Source: Diplolepis rosae
Taxonomy: Eukaryota; Arthropoda; Insecta; Hymenoptera; Diplolepididae
Direction of reading: 5' to 3'
Length of the DNA: 64,000 nucleotides
Assembly (NCBI GenBank): GCA_030998225.1
Contig: JAPYXD010000738.1
Location: 1,674,001 to 1,738,000 of the forward strand
A program made the translations under genes and the position numbers. Positions 22,100-33,353 of this stretch are shown piece by piece. The notes beneath the pieces were generated by a model that did not search any database, was not told where the DNA came from, and saw nothing but the letters and a program-made list of their open reading frames with translations. Numbering within the stretch: the stretch's first letter is position 1; every line of letters starts with the position of its first letter.

Positions 22100-22865
22100 A
22101 AACATAAAAGGATATAATTTATTTTTAATTGATTTCAACCCTGTGATTGAAATTTGTAGAGGACATAACCCCTCACAGCGTAACCAGTCGCTCGAGGAGC
22201 ATTTTATCGAACAAGGGCCAGCGGTAAAACGCACAGCCGTCCTCAAATTACAGTTTCGAAAGCAGATTTGGGATTAATTTGGTAAATTTCATCTTAAATA
22301 ATTCAATTACTGAAAATTGAAAAATTCGTTTGAGGATTTAACCCCTCATAGCGTAACCAGTCGCTCGAGGAGGGTTATATTGAACAGGGGCTAGCGGCAA
22401 CATGCTCAGCCATCCTCAGATTAGAATTTTTTGATTCAGGATTGAAATTTATCCTACACAACCATAAAACATAGACACGAACAAAAAGGATATAATTTAT
22501 TTTTAATTGCTTTCAACTCTGCGATTGAGATTTGTAGAGGACATAACCCCTCACAGCGTAACCAGTCGCTCGAGGAGGATTATATCGAACAAGGGCAAGC
22601 GGTAAAACGCACAGCCGTCCTCAAATTACAGTCTCAAAAGTGGATTTGGGATTAATTTAATAAATTTCATCTTAATTAATTCAATTATTGAAAATTGAAA
22701 AATTCGTTAGAGGACATAATCCCTCACAGCAGAACCAGTCGCTCGAGGAAGGTTATATTGAACAGGGTCTAGCGGTAACACGCTCAGCCATCCTCAAATT
22801 AGAATTTTTTGATTCAGGATTGAAATTTATCCTACACAACTATAAAACAAACAAAAAAGGGAATA
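22100..22865 (+). repeat. leader module array: four 90-bp motifs
   Basis: Four motifs start at 22157, 22332, 22536 and 22711. Each has a gcgtaaccagtcgctcgagg core (gcagaaccag in the last) followed by a gcggtaa..cgc..gccatcctca tail. Motifs 1 and 3 are almost identical, as are 2 and 4, so a unit of about 380 bp has been duplicated. Terminal gagga and tcctc words could pair to close each motif into a stem-loop. Copy B has two such motifs. Possible roles are RNA packaging or structure, translation control, or a DNA-level boundary array like the one in the gypsy leader; none is shown. Confidence 0.85.
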
Positions 22866-23010
22866 CTCAAAATAAAATTTATTTTCATTAGTCTATAACT
22901 AAGAATTGTTTAGGTAAATAACTTTCAAAAAAAATAATCGTATATATATAAATTGAGTCATCGCTCGTAATTGAAATTTTACGTCATATTTTGTAAGCAC
23001 TGTATAGCAA

Positions 23011-23523
23011 ATGCCTTTATCATCTCCAAAACGTACCTTCAAACGCCCTCGAGCAAGAAAAATTAAGCAAAAAACATTTGCACAAGAAATCAAAATTAAG
23101 GAAATTAAAAACGATATAGAATTTTCAAATTTTATCGAACAGTTGTTGGAAAAGACAGAGAAATTCATTTCAAAATCTGCCCATACGGTTGAAGAAACTT
23201 TAAACAAACCAGAAGCAGACAATTCTAAGTCAAAAAAAAATTCTGAACTTGAATTAATCAAAAATAATACTCCCCACCATTTAATCCCAATTATCGAATC
23301 TTTAAGTATTTACTCTGACTCAGAACTTGAAGGAAATTCGAAAAATCTTGTTTCCAATAAAGATCAAACATCGAATATCGAAATAATAACCCTATCTTCA
23401 GATTCAGGATCGGAAACAGAGACCCAAGAACCTATTTTCGTAACTAATAAAAACTTTTTACCCAAAATAACAAATATTTGCAGCTTAGGGAAAAATATAG
23501 TTAAATTAATTAAAGATTTTTGA
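23011..23523 (+). CDS. small ORF ahead of gag (pre-gag protein)
   Basis: 170 codons starting MPLSSPKRTFKRPRAR. The first 30 residues are strongly basic (nuclear localisation or RNA binding), followed by an amphipathic block (FIEQLLEKTEKFI), and the C-terminal half is Ser/Glu/Asp-rich (TLSSDSGSETETQEP) and looks like a casein-kinase-type acidic tract. It ends KLIKDF-stop. Copy B preserves the start, the blocks and the KLIK(D/E)F end, so this is a family gene separate from gag and not a mis-split gag. I know no homologue. It lies 95 bases upstream of the gag ATG. Confidence 0.6.
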   Translation: MPLSSPKRTFKRPRARKIKQKTFAQEIKIKEIKNDIEFSNFIEQLLEKTEKFISKSAHTVEETLNKPEADNSKSKKNSELELIKNNTPHHLIPIIESLSIYSDSELEGNSKNLVSNKDQTSNIEIITLSSDSGSETETQEPIFVTNKNFLPKITNICSLGKNIVKLIKDF

Positions 23524-23618
23524 AAAAAAATGGAAAAAATTGGTCCATTTTTGCAAAAAAAAGAGAAAAAAAGGGGGTAATATTAATAAATTATTTTCAA
23601 AAAATATGAGAAATATCA

Positions 23619-25451
23619 ATGTCGGTTCCACGCCAAGACGCCAGTAAAAAGGGTACTATAACTCGTAGCCAAGCAAAGAAAAATCCAACTTTAGCGGAAG
23701 AAATTAGAAAAACTTCGCAAGGTCTACTTAAACCAAAACGGAAATCCCGAGAAGATACAGATAAATTCTTGCAATATTCAGAAAAATCGAGTGCTTTAGA
23801 TCAAACTGATCTGTTATACATCAGCGTTGGGAGTGTTTCTGATCCCGATACCAGTGCTCAAAATAAATCAATAATTGAATCAAAAAACCCAAAGAGCCCA
23901 TTTCTTGATAAGTTAAAAACTTTCATCAGACCGAATAATAGCATCATTATTGCAGGAGATAAGTACAACGATACACCACAAATTAACCAGTCATTTGACG
24001 ATACCACAGGAGATATAACACTAAGAGAAGAATCAATATTTGAAAGCATCGCAGCAAATTCTACTTTGTATGATAAAACTGTATGCCCAGATCAATTTGG
24101 TGATATTTCAAACGATAAAATTTTTACCCTACCTCAGAAAATAAACAAATCAATAGATCTATTTGCAACAAAGTCGCAACTAAATAGGACTCCAGATTCC
24201 TTGAACAAATAAAGTACCATTAACAATTTTTATCGAAGCTTGTAAAGAAGCCAAAGAAATGGTCCCTAATGCAGAAGCAAATTTGGTAAAATTGTTAAGA
24301 AGTAAACTTACAGGAGAAGCAAGAAGATGTATCATCGGAAATTATTACAATAATTTAGATGACTTCATTTCAAAATTAAAAACATTTTTTGCGCCTTCAA
24401 AAACCGTATACCAACTACAAGGAGATTTAGGTAGAATATATATGTGGGAAAATGAAAGTGTTCTATCTTATGCAATACGCATACAGGAAATTGCAGCAGA
24501 AATCTTCGAATGTCATAAACAAAATAATAATGGTAAGGAAGCTGCTGAATTTGAAAGAAACCTGGAAAGAGATGCGATCGATTGTTTTCTCCGAGGTTTA
24601 AAACCAGAAATAGAAATTCGAATAGAACAGCCAGTAAATTTGACGAAATAGTAAAAAGAGCAATACGAGAAGAAAGAAATTTAACAGCCAGAAACGAACT
24701 ACGAAGAGGAAACAGACAACATTCATTATTTCAAGAACCTGAAAAATCGACATATAATAACCGAGAATTCGCGAAAACAAATAAAATTAACTTAGCGCGA
24801 GAAGAACCAATTAAATGTCAAATCTGTAAGAAAATAGGTCACACAGCAGCAACCTGTTTTCAATATATTCAAAAAATAACAAATAAAATCTTACAAGGGA
24901 ATCAGTCAGGAAATAACTTAAATAGAGAAAATAATCAATACGAGGGCAATAGGCAGGGTCAGGGAAATCAGTGGAGACCCTCACAGAGATATCAGATGCA
25001 AAACCCAAATCAACAAAGAGGTAGAAACGATTATAGAGACATAAATATTTTCCCAACCCACCCAAATTTTTCACAAGGAAATAGATTCAACCAAAACCCA
25101 AACTTTATTCGGAATAATCAAAATATGTATCGCAATCCTACTCAAAATATGTATCGCAATCCTACTCAAAATAATCAAAGTCGAAATTTTAACCAAAATT
25201 CGAATTTTAACAGAAATTTTAATCCAAATTCAAATTTCAATAGAAATTTTATTCAAGGTCAAAATTCCAATCAAAGTCAAAACTTCAATCAAGGTCAAAA
25301 TTTCAATCGAGGCAGGAATTTCAATCAAAACCCTTATTTCAACCAAAGACAAAATTATAACTACAATCAAAATAGAAATCAGAATCCAAAATTTGACAGG
25401 CAAACTCCAATGCCCTTCCCAGAACGGGTGCACAAAGGAGGGCTTAAATGA
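23619..25451 (+). pseudogene. gag of copy A, frameshifted
   Basis: Three overlapping frames make up one gag: 23619-24212 (N-terminal, starts MSVPRQDASKKG), 24259-24651 (capsid core, from VPLTIFIEACKEAKEMVPN through EIEIRIEQPVN) and 24582-25451 (nucleocapsid). The first break, at about 24208, also lacks the start of the capsid domain that copy B keeps. The second break, near 24640, is a small frameshift. The nucleocapsid part has one CCHC knuckle (CQICKKIGHTAATC, 24818-24859), then a long Asn/Phe/Gln/Arg-rich tail with NFNQN-type repeats. It ends at a TGA at 25449, 59 bases into the pol frame. As it stands it cannot give a full-length Gag. Confidence 0.85.
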
Positions 25452-28400
25452 ACAATTGAATGCACCTAACTTTATTGAAAATAAAACAGAAAAAGTCGAT
25501 TTAAGTACAAGCAATACAATTCCTCATATAATTTTATCAGCTGAAGGATTGAAAAATCCTATACACATGATGATAGATACAGGAGCCGGATCAAATTTAA
25601 TCAAACAACAAGCAGTCAAAACAAACGTAAAAATAAATAAATTTGAATGTCTAAAGCTAACAGGTATAAATGAACACCCTGTATTTACACTTGGCCAAAT
25701 AAAAATCAATATTTTTGGCTACTTGACTACCCTCAACATAATACCGAACGAAGTACCTATTGAACATGATGGTATATTAGGTACAAAGTTTTTCAGAAAC
25801 AATAACGCAAAAATTAATTATGCAGAAAAACAGCTTGAAATAAATGACAAAATTTACCCATTCGAAATGCAAGAAACTATATTGGTACGAGCAAGAACAA
25901 TTTCAGATTTTTATGTAAGAATTAAAAACAGTGAACAAAAACAGGGATTCATTCCACAGTTACATCTATGTAATGGAGTTTATTTAGGAAATGCAATTGT
26001 CTCTAATAACAACAATAAAGCGTACATGAAAATATTCAATACAAACACACAACCTCAAAAGTTAATCATACCAACTCTTGAACTAATTGATTTTGAAGAA
26101 GTATCAATACACGAAGAAAAGGAAACCAATACAAAAACAAATCAGCCTACATTTTCAAAACAATATAGATTCCCTCCAGTACATAAAGAAGAAATTTCAC
26201 GACAAGTAAATGAGCTGATCAATAATAAAATTATCAAACCTTCACAATCACCATATAACACACCTGTTTGGATAGTACCAAAGAAATTAGACTCACATGG
26301 AAATAGGAAATGGCGAATGGTACTCGATTTTCGCAAACTTAATGAAAAAACGATTGGAGATTCTTACCCTTTACCGAATATTATTGATATTTTAGACCAA
26401 TTAGGATCAGCACAATATTTTTCTGTATTTGATCTTGCTTCAGGATTTCATCAAATAAAAATGAGTCCAGAAGATTCTCATAAGACAGATTTTTCAACCC
26501 CCTATGGCCATTATGAATTCGACCGTATGCCATTTGGTTTGAAAAATGCACCAGCTACTTTTCAGCGATTAATGGATTTGGTTTTAACACGACTTCAAGG
26601 AACTGAATTATTTGTCTACCTAGATGACATCGTTATATATGTAAATTCCTTAGAAGAACTCGACGAAAAATTTAACAAACTGATGGAAAGACTGAGCGCA
26701 GCAAATCTTAAATTACAACCAGATAAATGTGGATTTTTACGTCCAGAAGTTGCATACTTAGGACATATAATAGACAAAGAAGGAGTACGCCCAGACCCTA
26801 AGAAAATAGAAGCAGTAAAAAGTTTTCCAACTCCCAAAAACCCTAAAAATATTAAACAATTTTTAGGACTAGTTGGATATTACAGAAGATTCATTGATGG
26901 ATTCTCTAAAATTGCAACACCTTTGAACCAACTTTTAAAGAAAGATGTAAATTTCAATTGGTCAGAAAAGCAACAACAAGCATTTGAACTTCTAAAGGAA
27001 AAATTGTGTGAAGTACCCCTTTTACAAAGACCAGACTTCTCACAACCTTTCATTTTAACAACTGATGCGTCGGGATTCGCTATAGGAGGAATACTTTCTC
27101 AAGGTAAAATAGGTAAAGATAAACCTATAGCTTACACTTCTAGATCATTGAATGATTGTGAAAGAAAATATGATACATATGAAAAAGAAGCATTAGCAAT
27201 TATTTATTGTGTAACATATTTTCGCCCTTACTTATATGGACGAAAATTTACCTTAGTCACAGACCATAAACCATTAGTATGGTTTCAAAACTCGAAAGAT
27301 CCTTGCTCACGAGTAACTAGGTGGAAACTAAAACTGGCAGAATATGATTTTGATGTTGTATACAAAGCAGATAAAACTAATGTGAATGCAGACGCTTTAT
27401 CTAGAAACCGTATTGATTTAGATGATATTGAAAATGATGATATAAATACTAAGGGTAATATTGAAAAAAATTTTATTGAACAAAGAAATGCAAAATGCAT
27501 AGCTGATCTTAAATGTAAGAAAAAGGTACCAGAAACAAATCTTACGTGCTATGAAAAAATAAATTATGATGTAATTGAAGGAAATATTGAAGAAAATAAT
27601 TTTAAGGAATCCAAACAATTTATGAATAGGAAGAATGTATCTAAAAATAAGAATAATCGAAGAAATTATGATGGATTAAAAAATAAGGCTATTGAAGACG
27701 AAGATCCTGATTATAGTTATTTAAGAGGAAACGAAGATATACTGATAAATGATGGAAATTTAATTAAGAATATGAAAAATACGGAACAAAACGATGACAT
27801 AAATAATGAAGATATTGAGAAACAAAAAATTTATGAAAATTATGAAGAAATTAACCAATTAAGCGAAGGAACGTTATTTGAAAATATTGATAAACGCTAT
27901 TATGATGACTTTAACGAAGAAAATATTGATGGAAACGACACGGAAGAAATTAAACAATTATTAAAAGAAGAATACTTATTGAAAAATGATGATGACAATG
28001 ATGGAAAAAGTTGTATTGAATTAGATTTTAAGAATACAAAAAAAGAAGCAATATATGAAAACAAAGAACAAACTACTGAACAATTGGACGAGGAATTTAA
28101 TATAATTAATAAAAGGTTGATTAATATAGTAATGAATAAAATGAAAAATAAGGAAAATGGAATCACTTTTTGCAAAACAATTAATGAAGAAATTATTTCG
28201 GAAACATTTGTTATACAATTTTTAAAATGCGTTATGGACTCGATTCGAACTTTACTAGAAAATAAAGAAGAATGTTATGCTATGCAAACAAGGGGTCAGT
28301 TGAAAAATTTGAGAAATATGAATATGGACAAAAATGAAGATGCTAATAAAAATAAACTACTAAGAAATGTTGAAATAATGAATAAGGTACAAAAGAAACG

Positions 28401-30345
28401 TGGAAAGCCACGAAAGATTATTCAAGAAGTAAAATTACATGAACCAATAAAAAAAAGAGGTAGACCCAGAAAAGTTATGAATAAATCACCTGAGAATGAT
28501 AGAAAACGTAAATTTATAGAATCAGAAGACGAATCTGATTCTGATGCAGATTATGATACCAAGAAAAAGCCTATAGCAAATAAGAAGAAAAAACATGTTA
28601 AAGAAGATGGAAAATATAAAGAAGGAAGTTATTTTAAATCAAATTCTGACTTATCAAGTGAAACCGAAGAAGAAACCCAGGAAAATTTTCAAACTGTAGA
28701 ACAAGGAAACGAAAACGAACAACCGGATATACTAGAAATAGAGAATTCTGGAAACTCTGAGGAAGACGATTTTACAGACGAAAGGCCACCCCTAGAGCCA
28801 CCCCCTGATCAACCTTCAACATCCGGACTGCCTAAAACACAGAAAAATATAGTTGAATACCGAGACCAATTAACAATGAGAAAAGATAATTATGCGTATT
28901 TTGTAAGCAATAAAGGAGAACCTCGCGATGTAGGCTCTAAACTTTTAGAAAAACGTGGAAAATTACCTAACTTTAAAAATTTACAGAAAGGAATAGTCCA
29001 AAAATTACGTAAGGGAAATCAATACCATTTTGTACTTCCAATAGAAGACAAATTTAAGGCAAGTCTAGGAGAAACGACTAAAGATGTTAAACTATCGATT
29101 TATTCTCTTCACTCCATGGTAAAAGAATTAAATATTAAATCAATTAGTATTGCGAAATCACCACACATTAACAATGTTTTGTGGAAAGAAATTTTGGCTA
29201 CATTAAAAATAGCATTTTTGGATTCTACGATTAAAATCATAATTTGTAATGGAATCACACAATACCCTACAAAAGAGCAGAGAAATCAATTAATTGAAGA
29301 AGCTCATTCATCTGCAATTGGAGGACATAAAGGAGTAACGAAAACTTATAATAGAATCAGACAAAGATACTATTGGGAAAATATGAAATTGGACATACAA
29401 AAATATATACAACTCTGTTTACAATGTCAACTTAAAAAACTTGTTCGGGTCAAAACAAAGAACCCTATGATAATTACCGATACCCCAGGAACAGCATTTG
29501 AGAAAATTTCAATGGATATTGTTGGAAAGTTACCAACAACTTCATCACAAAATCAATATATACTTACTATTCAAGATAATTTTACTAAATACTCTTTAGC
29601 AATCCCACTCCCAAATCACCAAGCTGGAACAATAGCAGACGCTTTTGTTAAAAAATTTATCTGCATATATGGATCACCAAAAGCGGTTTTAACAGACCAA
29701 GGAGCAGATTTTCTAAGCAATTTAATCAGAAAAATGGCAAAACGATATCGAATACGTCAGTTTAAGACTACTGCTTATCACCCCCAATCAAATGGATCCT
29801 TGGAAAGATCCCATCACGTTCTTAAAGAATATCTTAAACAATTTATCGAAAATAATACAGAATGGGATGACTGGATTGAATTAGCAATGTTTTCATATAA
29901 CACAAGTGTTCATGAAGGAACGAAATGCACACCTTATGCATTAGTTTTTGGAAAATTAGCACTTTTACCATCAGGCGATCCTTTACCATAACACGAAACA
30001 ATGGAAGCTTACGATATGTACTTGACAAAATTGATTAAAAAACTACATGAAATGCGTGGAATAGCAATAAAAAATTTAATAGCAGCTAAAGAAAAATAAA
30101 AGGAATATTACGACAGAAAAATTAATCCACAAAATTTTAAAATCAGATGTAGTGTATTTTTACTGGAAGGTGGAGAACTAAAGAAATTCGAAAATCAATA
30201 CTCAGGACCATACGAAGTACTTGAAATATTAGGCAAAGGAAACATAAAAATTTCAGTTAAAAATAAACCTAAAATCGTTAATATTAATAGACTCAGACTT
30301 TCATGTATAACCCGTCCAACAACATATCAGAGGAAAAATATTTAA
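25393..30345 (+). pseudogene. pol polyprotein of copy A, two nonsense codons near its end
   Basis: The open part runs 25393-29991 (1532 codons); the same frame goes on to 30345 but has TAA at 29989-29991 and again near 30097. Domains: aspartic protease (DTGAGS, residue about 62); reverse transcriptase (FVYLDDIVIY, Asp pair 411-412); RNase H (TTDASGFAIGG, about 558, ending ADALSRN); then about 560 residues of Asn/Glu/Asp/Lys-rich insertion with two AT-hook-like motifs (KRGKPRK and KKRGRPRK, about 1002-1026); then integrase with its zinc-binding EAHSSAIGGHKG...CLQCQ and D1375, D1435, E1471 (D,D35E). Integrase ends with NQYSGPYEV...NINRL. Pol is in the +1 frame relative to gag. Apart from the late stops it is remarkably intact. 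Confidence 0.92.
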
Positions 30346-30373
30346 AATTGAATAAAAATGATTGTAGATCACA

Positions 30374-30529
30374 ATGGAACAAAAACATCGCCAACGCATT
30401 GACTTATTGTGTGATTTAATCGTTCGCCAAGTTGATATACAGGCATTATGAGCTTTGTTAAGCGATTATGGAGATTTGGAAACACAAAGAATTTTTACGT
30501 CCAAAAATGATACCTTTATACAAAATATG
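30374..30529 (+). pseudogene. CARD-only gene remnant, copy A
   Basis: The ATG at 30374 lies 6 bases after a splice-acceptor-like attgtag and 29 bases after the pol frame. It opens MEQKHRQRIDLLCDLIVRQV and is clearly related to the CARD protein of copy C (HRKRIDKYCDLLV). After 25 codons there is a TGA where copy C has a conserved Trp. A short further stretch (ALLSDYG) is still recognisable, then the similarity decays. It occupies the same position, directly after pol, as in copy C. Confidence 0.8.
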
Positions 30530-31478
30530 TAAAAATCCAACTAATATCTCAAACAATTGTTCAAAGAAATCAACGAAAAAAAATTACAATTATCAGAAAA
30601 TTTTTTAACTTTTTCTCATAAACGAGGTTTGATCTGTAAACCTTTTTCCCATCTAACAAATAACTCTTCTTTCAGGTCAAATACTAATAGTCTTTGTTCT
30701 CTTTTCTAGGAAACAGTCATTCAAGAAGCATTTTGTCCGAAAGACATTTTATTCATTTCAGAATTAAAGTCCATTATTTGTCCCAAATTTTTTACAAGTC
30801 AATTTTTATGATTACCATATGAAAAAAAGAAATCAGATCATTTAACCAATATTTATTTCCAACCTTTGTAAAATTGAATTTTATTTTTGGGAGAAGCTAG
30901 TTATTCACTGTTTTTCGAGGATACTCGCAAAGTACTTAGTTTCCAAAGAACACTAATCGAAGGAAACTAAAATATTCATTAAAAAGTGAAATTTTATTGA
31001 TAAAGTATTACTAATAAAAAAAGCAAACAACAGATAAAATAAAAGATTATCTTTCTCCCTTAACAATACAAATATTTTGAACTTTCTTGGAGATTTATGG
31101 ATATTTTTCATGCACATAATTTACTCGCATTAAGAAAATTTTCTCGTGTACTATGATAATTATCAATAACGAAAATTTTCCTAAAAATTTTCTTAAGGTA
31201 ATATATTCCCTTCTGCTATGGAAATAAATGAATAATATGTAAAGAAAAAACACTTATTTAGATGTGCATTGAATGTATATATCAAGTTTTTACGTGAAAT
31301 GAATCTTATCAATGATATTCTAAAGCAGAGGGTCCTCTAAAATAATATATAAGGTATCTATTTCGGAGTTTGAATATAAAAAACAATGAATGTCATTAAC
31401 GACTTAAGCTGACGTTTTGATGATATAAAAAGTAAGCTTGAAACACGATTTTACGGGCTTAAATGTTCAAATTAATCA
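30530..31478. other. decayed region between CARD and dsRBD genes, copy A
   Basis: No open frames. In copy C the equivalent interval is about 7.4 kb and holds both envelope genes, the tandem dsRBD gene, the antisense gene and the Cys-rich pair, so this copy has lost nearly all of it. Confidence 0.6.
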
Positions 31479-31778
31479 ATGTGTAAATTTCCTAGTAATA
31501 TACTAACACTAATAGCTATATGTACTATAAGAATAAAAAAACAAAACAAAAGAGAAGCCAAGCATAATTCAGCACGAAAGCTATTAGAGTTTCTGTACAA
31601 GGACTATTTATTTAGTGAACAAAGAGAGCCCGAAAATAAATTTAAAAAACCTGTAGAAAACGACTCCGAAAAAATTAAACTATATAAATGGACAGGTACA
31701 TGCGAGGGTTGTTATCAAAGAGGTCACAAACCAGTAAAGTGTCATGGCCCAAAGCGTAATAAAAAGTTTGTAGAGTAA
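31479..31778 (+). pseudogene. dsRBD plus zinc-knuckle protein, copy A (5' part decayed)
   Basis: From about residue 25 the frame reads KREAKHNSARKLLEFLYKDY, the C-terminal helix of a dsRNA-binding domain, and then WTGTCEGCYQRGHKPVKC, a CCHC knuckle (C-x2-C-x4-H-x4-C). Both parts align with 55295-55723 in copy C, with the same spacing. The front of the dsRBD is lost or frameshifted upstream of 31479. It lies 160 bases upstream of the polypurine tract and is the last gene of the element, as in copy C. Confidence 0.8.
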
Positions 31779-31922
31779 ATTTTAAAGTTTCTGTAAAGAA
31801 AGATAATAAATTTTATTCAGATAGATATATGATTTTCACGCGATGTGACACATTTTTATTCATAAATTTAAGTAAAGTGGACAAGTAAGTTCGAACATGT
31901 TAATATCATCACCATGTTCAAA

Positions 31923-31936
31923 CAAAAGGGGGGAGG
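31923..31936 (+). other. polypurine tract, copy A
   Basis: An aaaaggggggagg run directly in front of the 3' LTR start tgtcacgtcc. This is the plus-strand primer site of reverse transcription; copies B and C have equivalents. Confidence 0.85.
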
Positions 31937-32138
31937 TGTCACGTCCCGTAACTATCACAAATACGATTGTGTTAACCAACTTTATACGAAAAATTGATAG
32001 AAGCAAAAATACAAAAACACAAAAATATATATATGTGTGTGTGTTTTGTATGTGTAATAGACATATAAAGAATAAAGCTATTTAATTATATGTGTTCTTT
32101 TTTCAAACAAATAATGTTAATTAAATATTTTGGAAAAT

Positions 32139-32190
<52 letters not shown>

Positions 32191-32414
32191 ATAAAATAAT
32201 ATCAATAAAGTAAAATACAAAATCATGAGAAATATATATATGTGTGTGTGTGTGTTGTGTATGTGTGATAAATATGTAAAGAATAAAATGTAATTGTATG
32301 TGTTCTTTTTAAACAAATAATGTTAATTAAATATTTTAAAAAATGAAATTATATATTTATATTATAAATTCTTCAAGTCCCAATTGTTCAGTTCGGCAAC
32401 TTAATAATACTCCC

Positions 32415-32479
<65 letters not shown>

Positions 32480-32536
32480 GATTTATATTTAAATATGAAA
32501 AAGTCTCATTGAATAAAGTGGATCATTGTAAAATTT
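31937..32536 (+). repeat. 3' LTR of copy A, atypical and short
   Basis: It starts tgtcacgtcccg after the polypurine tract. Its U3 does not resemble that of the 5' LTR. It contains a tandem duplication of about 200 bp (32020-32160 and 32215-32355, sharing acaaataatgttaattaaatattt), an AT microsatellite (32144-32187) and a CT microsatellite (32418-32476). The segment 32350-32532 matches the 5' LTR through AATAAA, but the copy stops 17 bases after that signal and lacks U5. Confidence 0.75.
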
Positions 32537-33086
32537 ACAGAAGTAAAGGTAGTCGAAAATCAAAATTGTTGTAGTACCAAATTAATTAGGCTCGACTTAA
32601 GCACAAATTTCCTGCTTAATACAGGTACTTACAAAATTCTGATAATCGTCAAAGTTGGATGTGTATTTTTTTGTAAAAAAAAAATTTAATATATTTAATT
32701 TATTCAACAAAAAAAAATTCAAAAACGTATCATTCTGTTTAAAATTAAAAACAAAAAGAAAATTTTTTTTTATTTTCAATTCATACGCGAGAATTTTTTA
32801 TGCACTTTAAAAACTCGTGATGTTTTGTATTACCTGTCATATTTTGTCGCACTTTTAATATGTGTACCACTTGTCTTTTATGCTATTACTATAAAAGAAG
32901 GAATATTCAGTTAGTTATTTCATGAAATCTCTCTTAATATTAATTTTATATAAAGAAAAAAATTATCAAATTCATTTTACTTTTCATAAAATTTCAATAA
33001 ATTATTATATTATATCATAATTTTATTTTAATTTAATTCAATTTTATTTTAATTAGATTTAATTTTTATTGCTGGCTTATAGTTTT
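32537..33086 (-). other. outer leader of copy B
   Basis: Read on the minus strand this matches A's leader (21190-22020) and joins, across the nested copy A, to 20053. It is untranslated. Confidence 0.8.
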
Positions 33087-33102
33087 CCCGGCCGATGCAC
33101 CA
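33087..33102 (-). other. primer-binding site of copy B, tRNA-Gly type
   Basis: On the plus strand the bases read cccggccgatgcacca, the expected CCA-tailed 3' end of tRNA-Gly, so the minus strand holds its exact complement. The LTR edge (tgtaacgtcc) follows 17 bases to the right. Confidence 0.8.
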
Positions 33103-33119
33103 AAAATAGTAAAAGGGTA

Positions 33120-33297
33120 TGTAACGTCCTAGTTACTCACCCTTCACTATTACAATTTATTTTCCCCGTTTTTTGTTCGGTTAAGAAATCGGAATGATTT
33201 CTCAATCAAAGCAAGGGTTAGTGATAGCCAAAAATAAATAATTAATCAACAAATTATACAATCATTAACCGTTTATTCATTAATTTTACGGAAAGGG

Positions 33298-33353
<56 letters not shown>

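Larger units (their letters stand above)
20054..32536 (+). mobile_element. LTR retroelement copy A, nested in copy B
   Basis: This is a plus-strand Ty3/gypsy-type element about 12.5 kb long with 5' LTR, tRNA-Gly-type PBS, leader, pre-gag ORF, gag, pol, CARD remnant, dsRBD-knuckle gene, polypurine tract and 3' LTR. The left junction reads cattt|ggcacgtcc and the right junction gtaaa|atttacagaag. B's uninterrupted sequence, deduced from the equivalent leader of A (21990-22035), would read tcatttacagaag, so A inserted into B with an ATTT duplication. Stops and frameshifts in gag and pol show that it is no longer autonomous. Confidence 0.87.

Noticed and set aside
22100..22865. CRISPR-like array
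   Set aside because: Repeat units are about 90 bp with unequal spacing in a eukaryotic retroelement leader; no CRISPR features.
22041..22891. Two short leader ORFs (22041-22277 and 22688-22891) with similar peptides
   Set aside because: The similarity comes from the duplicated DNA modules. Module 2 has a stop in the same frame, so coding function is unlikely.
27418..28218. Minus-strand hydrophobic ORFs opposite pol
   Set aside because: They are antisense shadows of the Asn/Glu-rich pol insertion.
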